From: Chitinophaga oryzae | Lineage (GTDB): Bacteria; Bacteroidota; Bacteroidia; Chitinophagales; Chitinophagaceae | Reading direction: 5' to 3' | Length of the DNA: 64,000 nucleotides | NCBI RefSeq assembly: GCF_012516375.2 | Contig: NZ_CP051204.2 | Coordinates: 4,898,001-4,962,000 of the forward strand | Shown here: in pieces, positions 17,322-27,162 of the stretch | Layout: every line of letters begins with the position of its first letter | How positions within the stretch are numbered: position 1 is the stretch's first letter | Made by a program: the position numbers and the translations under genes | Notes under the pieces: model-generated | What the model was told of the DNA's origin: nothing | The model's input: only the letters and a program-made list of their open reading frames with translations | Database searches by the model: none

Positions 17322-18200
17322 TTACTTGTTACAATCCAGTATGTCCTGATACACTGCCGCGGGCAACGGGCCCTCCCGGAAGGCCGACAGGCTGTCTTCC
17401 AGCTCCTCCGGAGCGGATGCGCCCATCACAATGTTGAAAGTATGAGGAATATTGAGCAGGAAACGATGTGCCATTGCCGGCAACGAAAGCTGATGACTGG
17501 CGGCGATCTGCTGCAGCCGTTGCGCTGTCGCTATTCGGCCGGCAGGCATCCATGACGGCGGCTGCTGTTGCCAGGCATGAAAGTTTCTTCCCAGCAGGCC
17601 CATATGCAGCGGACTGGCAGCATAATACGCCATGCCCCTGTCCTGGCAGAAAGGAAGCCGGTCCTGGAGCGCCGCCACATTACAGGCGTTCAGCCGGTTA
17701 AATTCCATGATCGCGTCGAAAACACCGGTCTTGATATCAGCTTCCATCCACAAAGGAATATTGCCTCCCAGGCCGATCTTTTTCACGAGGCCAAGCTGCT
17801 TCAGGTGCTGCATCACCCCGATCACGTTTTCGGCTTCTTCTTCCGGCACCGCCTCCGGATCATGCAGGAACAATATGTCCAAAGCGGGAATGCCCAGCGT
17901 TTTCAGCGAATGGTGTACGCTGTTCATGATGCCTGCAGGAGAATAATCGTAGCGCGCCTCATCGGCAGCAAATGACCGCAGCCGCCCGGCTTTGGTACTG
18001 ATGACCGGCATCGGCCCTCTCCATTCTTTCAGTGCGCTGCCGACTATCTCTTCCGCATTGCCATAGGCCGGCGCAGTGTCCAAAGCGGTAATGCCGTTGT
18101 CGAGGGCAGTCAGTATAGTGCGGACAGAAGCCAACCTGTCCGTTCTGCCCCATACGCCTCCAAGGCCTGCTGTCCCCAACACTATACTTTTTGCATTCAT
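17322..18200 (-). CDS. Aldo/keto reductase, likely L-fucose/L-galactose 1-dehydrogenase type
   Basis: A 292-residue soluble NAD(P)-dependent enzyme that probably oxidises an aldose at C1 to its lactone. The AKR tetrad is present: Asp and Tyr in ALDTAPAYG, Lys in ISTKAG and His in LFLHDPEA. The C-terminal cofactor region reads FNIVMGASAPEEL. The overall form resembles L-galactose, L-fucose and D-threo-aldose 1-dehydrogenases rather than xylose-type reductases. It is the first gene of a tight minus-strand operon with the enolase-family enzyme, symporter and mutarotase. Neither a lactonase nor an aldolase is visible in the window, so the pathway would need genes elsewhere. Confidence 0.85.
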   Translation of the reverse strand: MNAKSIVLGTAGLGGVWGRTDRLASVRTILTALDNGITALDTAPAYGNAEEIVGSALKEWRGPMPVISTKAGRLRSFAADEARYDYSPAGIMNSVHHSLKTLGIPALDILFLHDPEAVPEEEAENVIGVMQHLKQLGLVKKIGLGGNIPLWMEADIKTGVFDAIMEFNRLNACNVAALQDRLPFCQDRGMAYYAASPLHMGLLGRNFHAWQQQPPSWMPAGRIATAQRLQQIAASHQLSLPAMAHRFLLNIPHTFNIVMGASAPEELEDSLSAFREGPLPAAVYQDILDCNK

Positions 18201-18290
18201 CCGAAAAAAACTAATCCGTAAAAAAATCCGTGTAATAAAAGTAAAGTCGCCACAACGGCGTTACAACACCTAAATTGACTTTAACCAATG

Positions 18291-19508
18291 TTATTTTTGC
18301 CCGGGCTTCAGTATATATACGGCGCAATCATGTGCGTCCAGCGTACCTTTCAGTGCTTTGACCGGTTTACCGCTCCATACTTCCGTGATATTAAAACGCT
18401 GCCACAGGTCCAGTTCTTTTTTCAGATCTATCTCAAATGACTGCCCGCTGGCAGCACGGTTGAAGACACAAACCGCAAAACTCTTGTCCTGCAAGGGCTT
18501 CAGCAACACCTGCAATTCATTTCGCTGCAATACGGTGGTGGCCTGTTTCCCGAGCGCGTCCTGGTTGATAGCGATCAGTTGCGGGTTGGTGATCAGCTGC
18601 AATACTTCCGGAGAGATCCGCTTCAGGTCCATATTCACCATCAGCGGCGCCGCAAGCATGCACCAGAGCGCAAAATGTGTGCGGTATTCTATGGCGGTAC
18701 AGCCTTTAAAACGGCCGTCAACCGAAGAAGAGGCGCCTTTGCCGTACAGCCCCACCATGAGCAGGTCGGGATCGTTCCAGCCACCCGGACCGGCATATGG
18801 CGCAAGATGTTCCTGCTGGCGGAATATTTCCATGATACCGGTAAGGTTGGCGTCGTGCGACTCCCACACATCGCGGCTATCCCACGTGGTGCGCCACAAA
18901 TGGCCTCCGGCGGCTTTCGCCCAAAGCCAGGGCTTCCGCTGCCCCCATTCACAAATAGAATATACGATGGGGCGGCCGCACTTTTTCAGCGCATCGCCCA
19001 TGCGCGAGTAGCGGCTGAAAGCAGTAGCCACATCTTCCGGCGCATTGCAATAATCGTATTTCAGGAAATCGATGCCCCAGGCGGCGAAAGTACGCGCATC
19101 CTGTTCCTCGAAATTATAGCTGCCCGTAACACCACCGCAGGTAAGCATAGCGGCATCGGAATAAATGCCCAGCTTCAGCCCTTTGCCATGTACGTAATCC
19201 ACCAGGTACTTCATGCCATGCGGAAACCGCACAGGATCGGGGATAAGCTGGTTATGTTTATCACGGCCGGCCACCCAGTGGTCATCTATCACCAGGTACC
19301 GGTAGCCGGCGGCTTTCATGCCATTGGCCGCCATAGCATCAGCCATGTCTATGATGACCTGCTCGCTGACTTTGGCTTCGAAAAAATTCCAGCTGTTCCA
19401 CCCCATGGGTGGTGTGAGCGCCAGCGAATCCCAGGCGGTATAACGTGTTTGTGCATTGGCAAACAGGCAGGACATAAAAGCTGCCAGCGTTAAAATCATT
19501 GTTCTCAT
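18291..19508 (-). CDS. GH27 alpha-galactosidase, secreted
   Basis: A 405-residue retaining enzyme releasing terminal alpha-galactose. A signal peptide (residues 1-19, LFANAQ) leads into the clan GH-D barrel: LTPPMGWNSWNFFEA, YLVIDDHW, and KYDYCN with Asp152 as nucleophile. WRTTWDSRD follows, with Asp210 as likely acid/base. The C-terminal beta-sandwich (LLKPLQDKSFAVCVFNRA) is normal, and length matches the family. ATG 19508 is used; ATG 19499 is in frame. It sits 52 bp downstream of a large unrecognised secreted protein and belongs to the SusCD locus at 22-27 kb. Terminal beta-L-arabinopyranose is an alternative substrate for some GH27 enzymes. Confidence 0.95.
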   Translation of the reverse strand: MRTMILTLAAFMSCLFANAQTRYTAWDSLALTPPMGWNSWNFFEAKVSEQVIIDMADAMAANGMKAAGYRYLVIDDHWVAGRDKHNQLIPDPVRFPHGMKYLVDYVHGKGLKLGIYSDAAMLTCGGVTGSYNFEEQDARTFAAWGIDFLKYDYCNAPEDVATAFSRYSRMGDALKKCGRPIVYSICEWGQRKPWLWAKAAGGHLWRTTWDSRDVWESHDANLTGIMEIFRQQEHLAPYAGPGGWNDPDLLMVGLYGKGASSSVDGRFKGCTAIEYRTHFALWCMLAAPLMVNMDLKRISPEVLQLITNPQLIAINQDALGKQATTVLQRNELQVLLKPLQDKSFAVCVFNRAASGQSFEIDLKKELDLWQRFNITEVWSGKPVKALKGTLDAHDCAVYILKPGQK

Positions 19509-19560
19509 TGTTCTCGGATAAAGGTATGTTTCAGGATAAATATCCGCATTTTTTCGGTGA

Positions 19561-22110
19561 TCAGAATTTTACCGGCGTACCAGTCACCGGCACCACCAGT
19601 TCAAACCGTACCTTATCATCCTGTACAGGATGCAGTGCGGCCACCACCACATCGCTCCGGCCTTTGGGGAGCTTCAGGGTCCCTTTTGCCGGCAACGCTT
19701 CCAGTGGCTTACGACCATTGTCTGCCGTAAACAGCTTGCCTTTCCGGTAGATAATATGTTGCCCGGCACTGATCATTTTATCGATCGTTAATACGGTATT
19801 ATCTGACAGCCGGACGGTTAAGCCCTGTATAGCCGCGCCTTTCGGGCCGGTTATTTTGATGGAGAAATCCAATGGCTGTTCGGCAAAAGTATTCTGCAAT
19901 GATATACGTGTTCCGGTAGTGCTGCAGCGCTGTTCTGAAAACCTGTTTTCCCGGATGGGATACAACAGGTAAGCATTAGCGCCGGCTTTTTCCAGGTGGA
20001 ACTTATAGTCGAGGTCTTTCAGTTTTTCTTTCAGGGCATTGCTGAATTTATTGGCGGCACGCGCTTCTTCCCAGAGACGGATAGCGTTGAATATCGCTTC
20101 TTTTTCCCCGCTGGCTTCTACCGTCTGCTGGTTAAGTCCCAGCATGTACGTGGCATTCCAGCCGATAGATTTTGCTTCGAGATTTTCCGCGTCATAGAGG
20201 CTCCAGTCCGCCTGGTAGCCCTGAATACCAAAGGTGGCGGGGAAATAACTGCTTTCAAATACGTATCGCATATCTTTCCCTTCGATGCCCCATTTATTTT
20301 TTACGGGGCTGAACATATGATCGCCGCCGCCCACATTACAAACGCTCATATAATGCCAGCTCCCCTCCTGTACGGCGCTGCCCATTACCCGCAGGTATTT
20401 GCCGCCGTTGCGGTGGTAACTGTCGAAAAGCCCGCGGAAGAAACGCTTGAAGGAATACTGCCCGTGCCCCTGGTACATACAGCTTTCCAGGCCATCGAAG
20501 TCAATATAGTCCATACCGCCGGCTGTCAGCCATTTGCCGTAGTAATCAGCATATACGTCCTGCAGATGCATATCCGGCGCAAAGCCCCGGTAGCAGTTGG
20601 GCTGCAGCTTTACGATCGTGGCGCCGGCTTTGTAACTTCCGCGGGCAGTACCATGAAAACCTCTTTTTACTTTCAGGAAGGTATAAGGAGGAGTGCGGGT
20701 GATGCCGTCATATTCGATCAGCTCCTTCCCTATTTTCAGGACGTTGGTGTGATTGCCTTCCCAGCCGCCAAACTCGTTGAAATAAGCGGTATCCGCCACC
20801 GTGATGACGGTGTCTTCAGGCATTATGTCCTTCGTAATGGTGGTACGCTGCATGATAGCGAGACTGTCGCTGGGCACAGGAGACACATCGCTGTTGTCAC
20901 CCGGTTGCAGGAACTCGCAAAGCGTATGCAGCCCATAACGGATACCTTGTTGCTGCATCTGCGCGCCGAAATCCGGAATATGCATGTCCGCCTTACCGCT
21001 GAAACTGATCCTTTTGTTTTTCCAGGGATTAGCAGGGTTGGGATAATATTCTCCCCAGCCCTCATCCTGTATACCTTTGATTTGAAGGCGGCCGGCATAT
21101 GCAGCGAGGCTGTCATGCGGGCCATACCAGGCGATATCGGGGCGATAGGCCGCCGGGTCTTTGATCCATTTGCCGTCTATCGTAGGATGGGGCAGCCCCT
21201 CCGCCAGCACAATTTTCTCAATGGTGCTGAGGCCGAGCGAATCCGGGCAGACATACAGCGCTACTGATGAACCGATGAAGTCCGCTTCCACGGGCGTCAC
21301 CAGCTGATAGCGGGCGGAGTTGGCCTTTCCGTCCAGCCCTTCGGGGTAGTCAGGGAAACGGATCATCTGTTCTTTCCGCCGGTTGCGCGAATGCATACAG
21401 ATAGTGGCGCCGTAGGCCGGTTCCAGCTTTGCGCCATTGCCGTAGTTCATCCTGAAATACTCTTCCGGCTGGGAATAGAAAGCCACATCGTTTACGCCAT
21501 CACCACCGATGCTGAACGTCTGCCCTTCTTTCAGGTGGGCCGGCAGCGGATATTTCACCGGGTCCGGGGAATGGATGAAGTAATACATGAAAGACAGGTC
21601 GCCCTCACTGGGCGGCCCGCTGGTGGTGTTATCGTCCAGTCCCAGCATACCGAAAGCAAACTCCTTATTCCGTACCACCCCTATCACGTCGCCGATCAGT
21701 GTCGAGATCGTGGTTTTATAAGGCCCCCAGACGATATTGTCCACCTTTTCCCTGTTCGTGAGGGACAGCAGCTGCAGTTTCAGGTATTCCGGCCGCTGGT
21801 CAATACGGAGCAGCGCTTCCGAGCCATTGGGATAGCGGAGCCGCATTTCATGCTGCTGAGGGTTATATACCGCCTGTTGCGGCAGCAGGTATTGTTTACC
21901 CGCACAGAGGCTCATCAGCGCCGATGTAAGCCCTTTAGGGCAGTATTCATGGCCATTCTTTTTATTGCGGACAGACGTAATAAATCCTTTGCCATCGATC
22001 GTCACCGAAGCATACCTTGTCTGTAGTGTAACAGACTGTGCGCAAAGGCCGGTGGTATACAGGAGGGATATCAACCATACAGAAATCTGTCTAAAGCGAC
22101 TGCTATTCAT
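19561..22110 (-). CDS. Large secreted protein of unrecognised family, possible TIM-barrel glycosidase
   Basis: This 849-residue protein starts at ATG 22110 (a TTG one codon earlier is also open) with a signal peptide ending GLCAQ. I do not recognise the family. The first 300 residues look like a beta-sandwich (SVTLQTRYASVTIDGKGFIT, YLKLQLLSL). The central part has barrel-like strand-loop features: IQDEGWGEYYP, GIRYGLHTLCEFLQPG and GGMDYIDFDGLESCMYQGHG, where acidic residues at strand ends resemble retaining glycosidases. A C-terminal beta domain follows. Cut off from susD by a terminator and followed by GH27, it is probably an enzyme for a substituted galactan or other side chain. Catalytic residues are not assigned. 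Confidence 0.6.
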   Translation of the reverse strand: MNSSRFRQISVWLISLLYTTGLCAQSVTLQTRYASVTIDGKGFITSVRNKKNGHEYCPKGLTSALMSLCAGKQYLLPQQAVYNPQQHEMRLRYPNGSEALLRIDQRPEYLKLQLLSLTNREKVDNIVWGPYKTTISTLIGDVIGVVRNKEFAFGMLGLDDNTTSGPPSEGDLSFMYYFIHSPDPVKYPLPAHLKEGQTFSIGGDGVNDVAFYSQPEEYFRMNYGNGAKLEPAYGATICMHSRNRRKEQMIRFPDYPEGLDGKANSARYQLVTPVEADFIGSSVALYVCPDSLGLSTIEKIVLAEGLPHPTIDGKWIKDPAAYRPDIAWYGPHDSLAAYAGRLQIKGIQDEGWGEYYPNPANPWKNKRISFSGKADMHIPDFGAQMQQQGIRYGLHTLCEFLQPGDNSDVSPVPSDSLAIMQRTTITKDIMPEDTVITVADTAYFNEFGGWEGNHTNVLKIGKELIEYDGITRTPPYTFLKVKRGFHGTARGSYKAGATIVKLQPNCYRGFAPDMHLQDVYADYYGKWLTAGGMDYIDFDGLESCMYQGHGQYSFKRFFRGLFDSYHRNGGKYLRVMGSAVQEGSWHYMSVCNVGGGDHMFSPVKNKWGIEGKDMRYVFESSYFPATFGIQGYQADWSLYDAENLEAKSIGWNATYMLGLNQQTVEASGEKEAIFNAIRLWEEARAANKFSNALKEKLKDLDYKFHLEKAGANAYLLYPIRENRFSEQRCSTTGTRISLQNTFAEQPLDFSIKITGPKGAAIQGLTVRLSDNTVLTIDKMISAGQHIIYRKGKLFTADNGRKPLEALPAKGTLKLPKGRSDVVVAALHPVQDDKVRFELVVPVTGTPVKF

Positions 22111-22140
22111 CAAAGAAAAAGTTTTAAAAAATATAAACTC

Positions 22141-22174
22141 AAAAAAACCGGCAGCCTTTCTGGCTGCCGGTTTT
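22141..22174 (-). terminator. Intrinsic terminator after susD
   Basis: AAAAACCGGCAGCC pairs with GGCTGCCGGTTTTT around TTTCT. It begins 17 bp beyond the susD stop, and the minus strand ends in a T-run. It is symmetrical and could act both ways. It would lower expression of the two enzyme genes after susD or force a separate promoter. Confidence 0.9.
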
Positions 22175-22191
22175 TACCAATATAACGATGT

Positions 22192-24012
22192 CTATTGCAA
22201 CGGGTCGAAAGAGCCGCCCCATTCTTTGTTTTGCAGCAGCACGTTCTGTGACTGCGATATCTGGTCCGGCTTCAGGGCGAAGAACCAGTGGTTCAGGTCC
22301 AGGTTGAACTTAACACCGGCGTCGCCATCGAGGTTATCGATATAGCGGGCGGTGAATTTGGCCCTGGAAGCAGCATCCATGATGTTTTCCGAAGGGGTCA
22401 CCATTTGTCCGTCTTTCAGGGTGATGTACAGGCCGTGGCGTCCGCCCTGGTTGTTGAGGATATCGTAGCGTTTCCAGCGGCGCAGGTCATCGAAGCGTTT
22501 GCCTTCAAACGCAAACTCCACCTGTCTTTCGCGGATATAGGCATCGCGGATGCCTGCCTGGGCGGTGGCGGTGATGCCATAAGTATTTCCCGCGCCCGGG
22601 GTGATGCCGGCGCGTTGACGGATCTGGTACAGCACCTGTAGCGCCTCTCCGGACTTACCCAGCTCATTGGCGCATTCGCCATAGTTCATGAGCACTTCGG
22701 CAAAGCGGATCTCCGGCCAGTCGGTGCCGGACTGGTACACCAGCGCGCTGGTAACGGTCGTATCGAGGCCTTTACGGTCGAAGAAACCGGTAATGCCCGG
22801 GTTGCCCGGTATGCCCGGATGGATGATCAGGGAAGCGTTGGTATAGCGTCCGCTGGCGGCATCGTACTTCCATACGTTCCAGTAGCTGTTGCCACTCACA
22901 TAGGAAGGAGGTATCTGATCGGGCGTAGGATATGGCGTACCGCCACAGAACACGGTAGCATAAAACCGGTCGTCCCGGTTGGTATAAAAATCATTCATGA
23001 AAGCGGCATTGTAGGCCGGATCGCTCAGCTGGTTTTTATCAAACTGCATAGGCGATCCGTCGCGCTTCGGAAAGGCCAGCAGCAGCGACAGCAGCGGCTG
23101 GTTGTCGTTGGAAGCGTCGCGGGTAAAAGGTTCCGCGCGGATGCTGTTAAACGTGTTGGCATGAATAGGATACCAGAACTGGTTGACCATGATCACCTCT
23201 TTGTTGCGCTCCTGGTACCAGATATTGCGAAAGTTGGGATGCAGGGCATGGCCGGCGCTGATGGCAGCATCCACAGCGGCCTTGCAGGCGTTGTAGGCCG
23301 ACTGCCACCTGGTGGCGTCGCCACCAGGATTAAACAACGGGCTGGCATAAGTAAGCAGCACCCTGCCCTTAAAAGCCATGGCCGCCACCTTGGTAATGCG
23401 ACCGTAATCCTGGCCGGCATCGGGATAGCTGGCGGGCAACGCCTGTATGGCATCGTCGAGGTCTTTGACGATCTGCGCCACGCATTCAGACGTTTTATTA
23501 CGCGGCACAAACAGCGACGGCTTGTTCAGGTAATCCTGCGTATGCAGGACCAGCGGCACACCGCCCACCTGGCGGACCATCCCCCAGTAGGTCCATGCCC
23601 GCCAGAACTTCGCCTCCCCGGCGAAGCGGCTGTTCCGTGCCGCAGAAATAACGGCGGCCGGCGCTTTTTCCAGGTTGTCGAGGAAATAATTGATCTTCTC
23701 AATGTATTGATAATCCAGTTTGGTATTCGAAGCCTCGCTGCTCGCGCTGATGATACCGCGCTGATAATCACCGAGACTTCTCGGCGTGGAAATGCCTTCA
23801 TCCGAAGCACTGCCGTTGAAAGGCCATTTCGGTAACAGGCCACCGTATATATCAGACAGGTAAGCCTGTATCATGGTGGAGTCTTTCCAGACATTTTCGG
23901 GAGACATGGCGCCCACGTTGTCATAGTCAAGCCCTTTTTTACAGGACGACAGCTGAACAGCAGCCAGTGCAGCACATGCTATAGAGATACTGAGTTTATG
24001 TATAAGTTTCAT
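22192..24012 (-). CDS. SusD/RagB-family glycan-binding lipoprotein
   Basis: A 606-residue surface lipoprotein with lipobox QLSSC (Cys24). SusD features are clear: SRFAGEAKFWRAWTYWGMVRQVGGVPLVL in the helical half, VLMNYGECANELGKSGEALQVL, and RERQVEFAFEGKRFDDLRRWKRY near the C-terminus. It starts 18 bp after susC and pairs with it for oligosaccharide capture. It is larger than the other three SusD proteins here by 40 to 80 residues, which suggests a different or bulkier ligand. Confidence 0.95.
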   Translation of the reverse strand: MKLIHKLSISIACAALAAVQLSSCKKGLDYDNVGAMSPENVWKDSTMIQAYLSDIYGGLLPKWPFNGSASDEGISTPRSLGDYQRGIISASSEASNTKLDYQYIEKINYFLDNLEKAPAAVISAARNSRFAGEAKFWRAWTYWGMVRQVGGVPLVLHTQDYLNKPSLFVPRNKTSECVAQIVKDLDDAIQALPASYPDAGQDYGRITKVAAMAFKGRVLLTYASPLFNPGGDATRWQSAYNACKAAVDAAISAGHALHPNFRNIWYQERNKEVIMVNQFWYPIHANTFNSIRAEPFTRDASNDNQPLLSLLLAFPKRDGSPMQFDKNQLSDPAYNAAFMNDFYTNRDDRFYATVFCGGTPYPTPDQIPPSYVSGNSYWNVWKYDAASGRYTNASLIIHPGIPGNPGITGFFDRKGLDTTVTSALVYQSGTDWPEIRFAEVLMNYGECANELGKSGEALQVLYQIRQRAGITPGAGNTYGITATAQAGIRDAYIRERQVEFAFEGKRFDDLRRWKRYDILNNQGGRHGLYITLKDGQMVTPSENIMDAASRAKFTARYIDNLDGDAGVKFNLDLNHWFFALKPDQISQSQNVLLQNKEWGGSFDPLQ

Positions 24013-24030
24013 CTGCTCTTTTTAAGTCGG

Positions 24031-27000
24031 TTAAAGGGTAACGTTAGCCCCAAAGTTGAACGTCTTCATTACCGGGTAGTTGGTATGTCCTCCCATTTCC
24101 GGATCGTAGTATTTGCTGTTGAACTTGCTGATCACAAAGAGGTTGGAGCCGCTGAAATATACTTTGAAGCCATTGACGCCCCATCTGCTGATCAGTTTTG
24201 ACGGCAGGCTGTAACCCACGTTCAGCATGCGCAAGCGCAGAAAGTCGGAACGCGTGAGCCAGAAAGTGCTTTCATCAGCCGTCACGCGGTTGTTACCGTC
24301 GTTGCTGGAGTAACGCCGCGGCAGGTAAGCATTGGGATTGTCCGGCGTCCAGCTGTTGCCATACCATTCCTTCCAGTTACGGTTCCATTCTACGTTCTGC
24401 GCAAGGTTATTGACATACTTGTATTGTTTCAGGTTACCGTTGATCGTGGCATCCACGGAAATACCCTTCCATTCAAATCCCAGGTTGACACCCAACAGGA
24501 TAGGGTTGTTATTACCCTTCACTTCCACCTTGTCCCAGTCGTCGATGAGCCCATCGGGTTTGCCATCCGGTCCGTTAAGGTCCTGGTACACCATCTGCCC
24601 CAACTGTGGTGCGATGCCGTAATATTTGTAATTAGGATGCGCGGCGTTCCACGCATCGAGGTCGGCCTGCGTGCGCAGGATATGATCGGCGACGCGTGTT
24701 ACGATGCGGCTGGTAGAGCGACCGATTTCATCCTGGTACGGATAAGTAATGTTCTGGTCTTTGACGATATACCTGGCGCCACCATAGGAAGCGTTGGCAT
24801 TTACGTAATACTTCACGTTGCCTGCCCTGTTGTTGTATCCCACGGACAGCTCTACCCCGTTGGCATGTACTTCTCCATAGTTCTCGGCGGGCATCTCCCG
24901 GGGAAAGGTAGGCGAAATGGTCTGTATTCTTTTGGCAAGGATATCGTAAGTGTTAATGAAATAGTATTCGGCGGTGGCGTTGAAATGCCGCAGAAAATCC
25001 ACGTCCACAGCCACGTTGTAGGATTTTGTTTTTTCCCAGGTAACGATCGGGTTAGTGATGTTGCCATACTGTATACCCGTTCCCGTTATAGGCGACGTTC
25101 CGAAATAAGCGGGTTCTCCGATCTTATACACCTGCATCCACTGGTAAGCGTCTATGTTGTCAGAGCTGGTAAGACCTCCGGAGGCGCGGAGTTTCAGGAA
25201 GTCTATTCCTTTGACGTTCCGGAAGAAATTCTCTTTGGAGATCACCCAACCCACGGAGGCAGACGGGAAGAAGCCCCAGCGGGAATCGATCGGAAATTTG
25301 TAGGAACCATCATACCTGTAGGAAAAAGTGGCGAGGTACTTCCCGTCATAGTCGTAGAAGAACTGGCCCACCCAAGACTTACGGCCTACTCTTTCGTTGG
25401 TGATACCGTCTGCATCTTTATCGTTCGGTTCTTTGCTGGCAGCCCACCATTGGTCGGTGGTATATACCGGGAAATTCTGACGGTAGGCGTCGGCGCCGCC
25501 GACTTCTGTCTGCGCTTTTTCCATGAGCACCCACCCGCCTACGTGATGCCGTTTGAAAGTACGGTCATAGCTCAGCTGCAGGTTCAGCTGACTGTAATCA
25601 GACCAGCGATAATCTTCTTCGAGGTAATCGTTGCTGACCTGGTTAGTCTTTTTCAGGCCTACGAGGTCTTTTTCATCGAGTGACAGTATCCTGTTACCGG
25701 TGCGTTTCATCACCCATACATCATACCTTTTTTCGAAATATTTAAACCGCGTGTTGGACCAGTTGCGGTTGTATTGTACGCTGGCGGTAAGTCCGTCAAT
25801 ACCGGGTATCTTATAACTAAGCTTCAGGTTGAGTGTGGGATTTACTACCGTATTCTTCTTATATCCGCCATCGCCGCGCACCTGGGCGCCCATGTTCATG
25901 ATCCAGCCATAATCCACCGGATGCCCGCCGTCTGTCCATACCGGCTGTTCCGGTTGCCATATCCGGAGTTTGCCGTACCAGTCGTTAAAATTATCTTCCG
26001 TAGGCGGAGAATAGCGGCTGGCCGTATTCAGCGCCAGCCCGGCATATAATTGCAGGCGGTCAGTAATATCTGCGGTAACATTGGAGCGGAGATTATATTT
26101 TTTATAATCGAGATTTTCCACGAAGCTTTTCTGTGAGACCATGGACCCACCCATATAATAACGGATCTTGTCACCACCGCCGGAAACACTCAGGTTGTGA
26201 GAGGTCGTGGACGGGTCGCGCCATATGGTGGCCAGCTGGTCGTAGCCCCATCCGTTATTGACCGTCTTAAAGAAATCCAGTTCCTGCTGCGACCACAGAT
26301 CGGTGGCATTGGGGTTGATACGGTTGTACAACAGTCCTACTTCCACGGCGCTGGTCAACGATGCATTTTTGGTACGTTTGTCAACACCGGTGTTAAAAGA
26401 ATAACTGATAACGGGCCGTGCGGATTTTACGCCTTTGCGTGTTGTCACCACAATAACCCCACCGGCTGCCCGTGCACCGTAGGCCGCTGCAGCCGACGCA
26501 TCCCGCAGTACGGAAATATTATCGATATCGTTGGGGCTCAGGTTATTAAAATCATCCGCATTGCTCGTCACCATACCATCGATGACAAACAACACCGGTT
26601 GCGCCGGCCCTTTTTTGGGATCTTTATCAAAGGTGGTTACCTGCCGGATGACGAACGATGGTTTCGCGCCCGGAACGCCGGCAGGAGTATTCACTTTCAG
26701 GCCTGCTACCTGCCCCTGCAAAAGATTGCCGGCAGAAGTAGTAGGCGTTATCCGCTTTACGTCGTCCATTTTTACAACGCCGATAGAGCCGGAGATAGCG
26801 GATTTTTTCTGTACGCCATAACCCACCACCACGATAGCATCGAGGTTACTGGAGGTCCCCTGCAGCTTTACCAGTATGCCGGTATCTGCCTTCACCAGGG
26901 CGTTGTCATAGCTTAACTGTGAGATCCTGAGCGAACTTCCTTCCGGCACGCCGATCTCAAAAAATCCTGCGCTGTTGGCAACAGCGACTTCTTTACCGCC

Positions 27001-27162
27001 CAACCGGACAACGGTGGCCCCAGGCAGCGGGCTAAGATCTTTGGCGTCCACAACCTTGCCGGTGGCCCTGACAATTCGCTGCGCCTCAGCAGATTGCATA
27101 GAGAGGAATACAAATGACAACCCCAAAGCAGATCCGATTAGTGCTTTGCTTTTTACTTTCAT
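24031..27162 (-). CDS. SusC/RagA-family TonB-dependent outer-membrane transporter
   Basis: A 1043-residue transporter with a signal peptide (to about residue 27, SAEAQ) and an N-terminal regulatory-like domain (GKVVDAKDLSPLPGATVV). The plug has VVVGYGVQKKSAISGSIGVV and the SusC signature DASAAAAYGARAAGGVIVV. The barrel ends FGANVTL. It is the first gene of a minus-strand run susC-susD-unknown-GH27, and a GH51 gene ends 140 bp upstream on the same strand. The divergent hybrid two-component regulator at 29.5 kb is the best candidate controller. Confidence 0.95.
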   Translation of the reverse strand: MKVKSKALIGSALGLSFVFLSMQSAEAQRIVRATGKVVDAKDLSPLPGATVVRLGGKEVAVANSAGFFEIGVPEGSSLRISQLSYDNALVKADTGILVKLQGTSSNLDAIVVVGYGVQKKSAISGSIGVVKMDDVKRITPTTSAGNLLQGQVAGLKVNTPAGVPGAKPSFVIRQVTTFDKDPKKGPAQPVLFVIDGMVTSNADDFNNLSPNDIDNISVLRDASAAAAYGARAAGGVIVVTTRKGVKSARPVISYSFNTGVDKRTKNASLTSAVEVGLLYNRINPNATDLWSQQELDFFKTVNNGWGYDQLATIWRDPSTTSHNLSVSGGGDKIRYYMGGSMVSQKSFVENLDYKKYNLRSNVTADITDRLQLYAGLALNTASRYSPPTEDNFNDWYGKLRIWQPEQPVWTDGGHPVDYGWIMNMGAQVRGDGGYKKNTVVNPTLNLKLSYKIPGIDGLTASVQYNRNWSNTRFKYFEKRYDVWVMKRTGNRILSLDEKDLVGLKKTNQVSNDYLEEDYRWSDYSQLNLQLSYDRTFKRHHVGGWVLMEKAQTEVGGADAYRQNFPVYTTDQWWAASKEPNDKDADGITNERVGRKSWVGQFFYDYDGKYLATFSYRYDGSYKFPIDSRWGFFPSASVGWVISKENFFRNVKGIDFLKLRASGGLTSSDNIDAYQWMQVYKIGEPAYFGTSPITGTGIQYGNITNPIVTWEKTKSYNVAVDVDFLRHFNATAEYYFINTYDILAKRIQTISPTFPREMPAENYGEVHANGVELSVGYNNRAGNVKYYVNANASYGGARYIVKDQNITYPYQDEIGRSTSRIVTRVADHILRTQADLDAWNAAHPNYKYYGIAPQLGQMVYQDLNGPDGKPDGLIDDWDKVEVKGNNNPILLGVNLGFEWKGISVDATINGNLKQYKYVNNLAQNVEWNRNWKEWYGNSWTPDNPNAYLPRRYSSNDGNNRVTADESTFWLTRSDFLRLRMLNVGYSLPSKLISRWGVNGFKVYFSGSNLFVISKFNSKYYDPEMGGHTNYPVMKTFNFGANVTL

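Noticed and set aside
19996..21267. 423-codon plus-strand open frame
   Set aside because: Antisense shadow of the 849-residue secreted protein; the minus-strand frame has the signal peptide and plausible composition.
24424..25683. 419-codon plus-strand open frame
   Set aside because: Antisense to a clear SusC barrel; no domain or start context.
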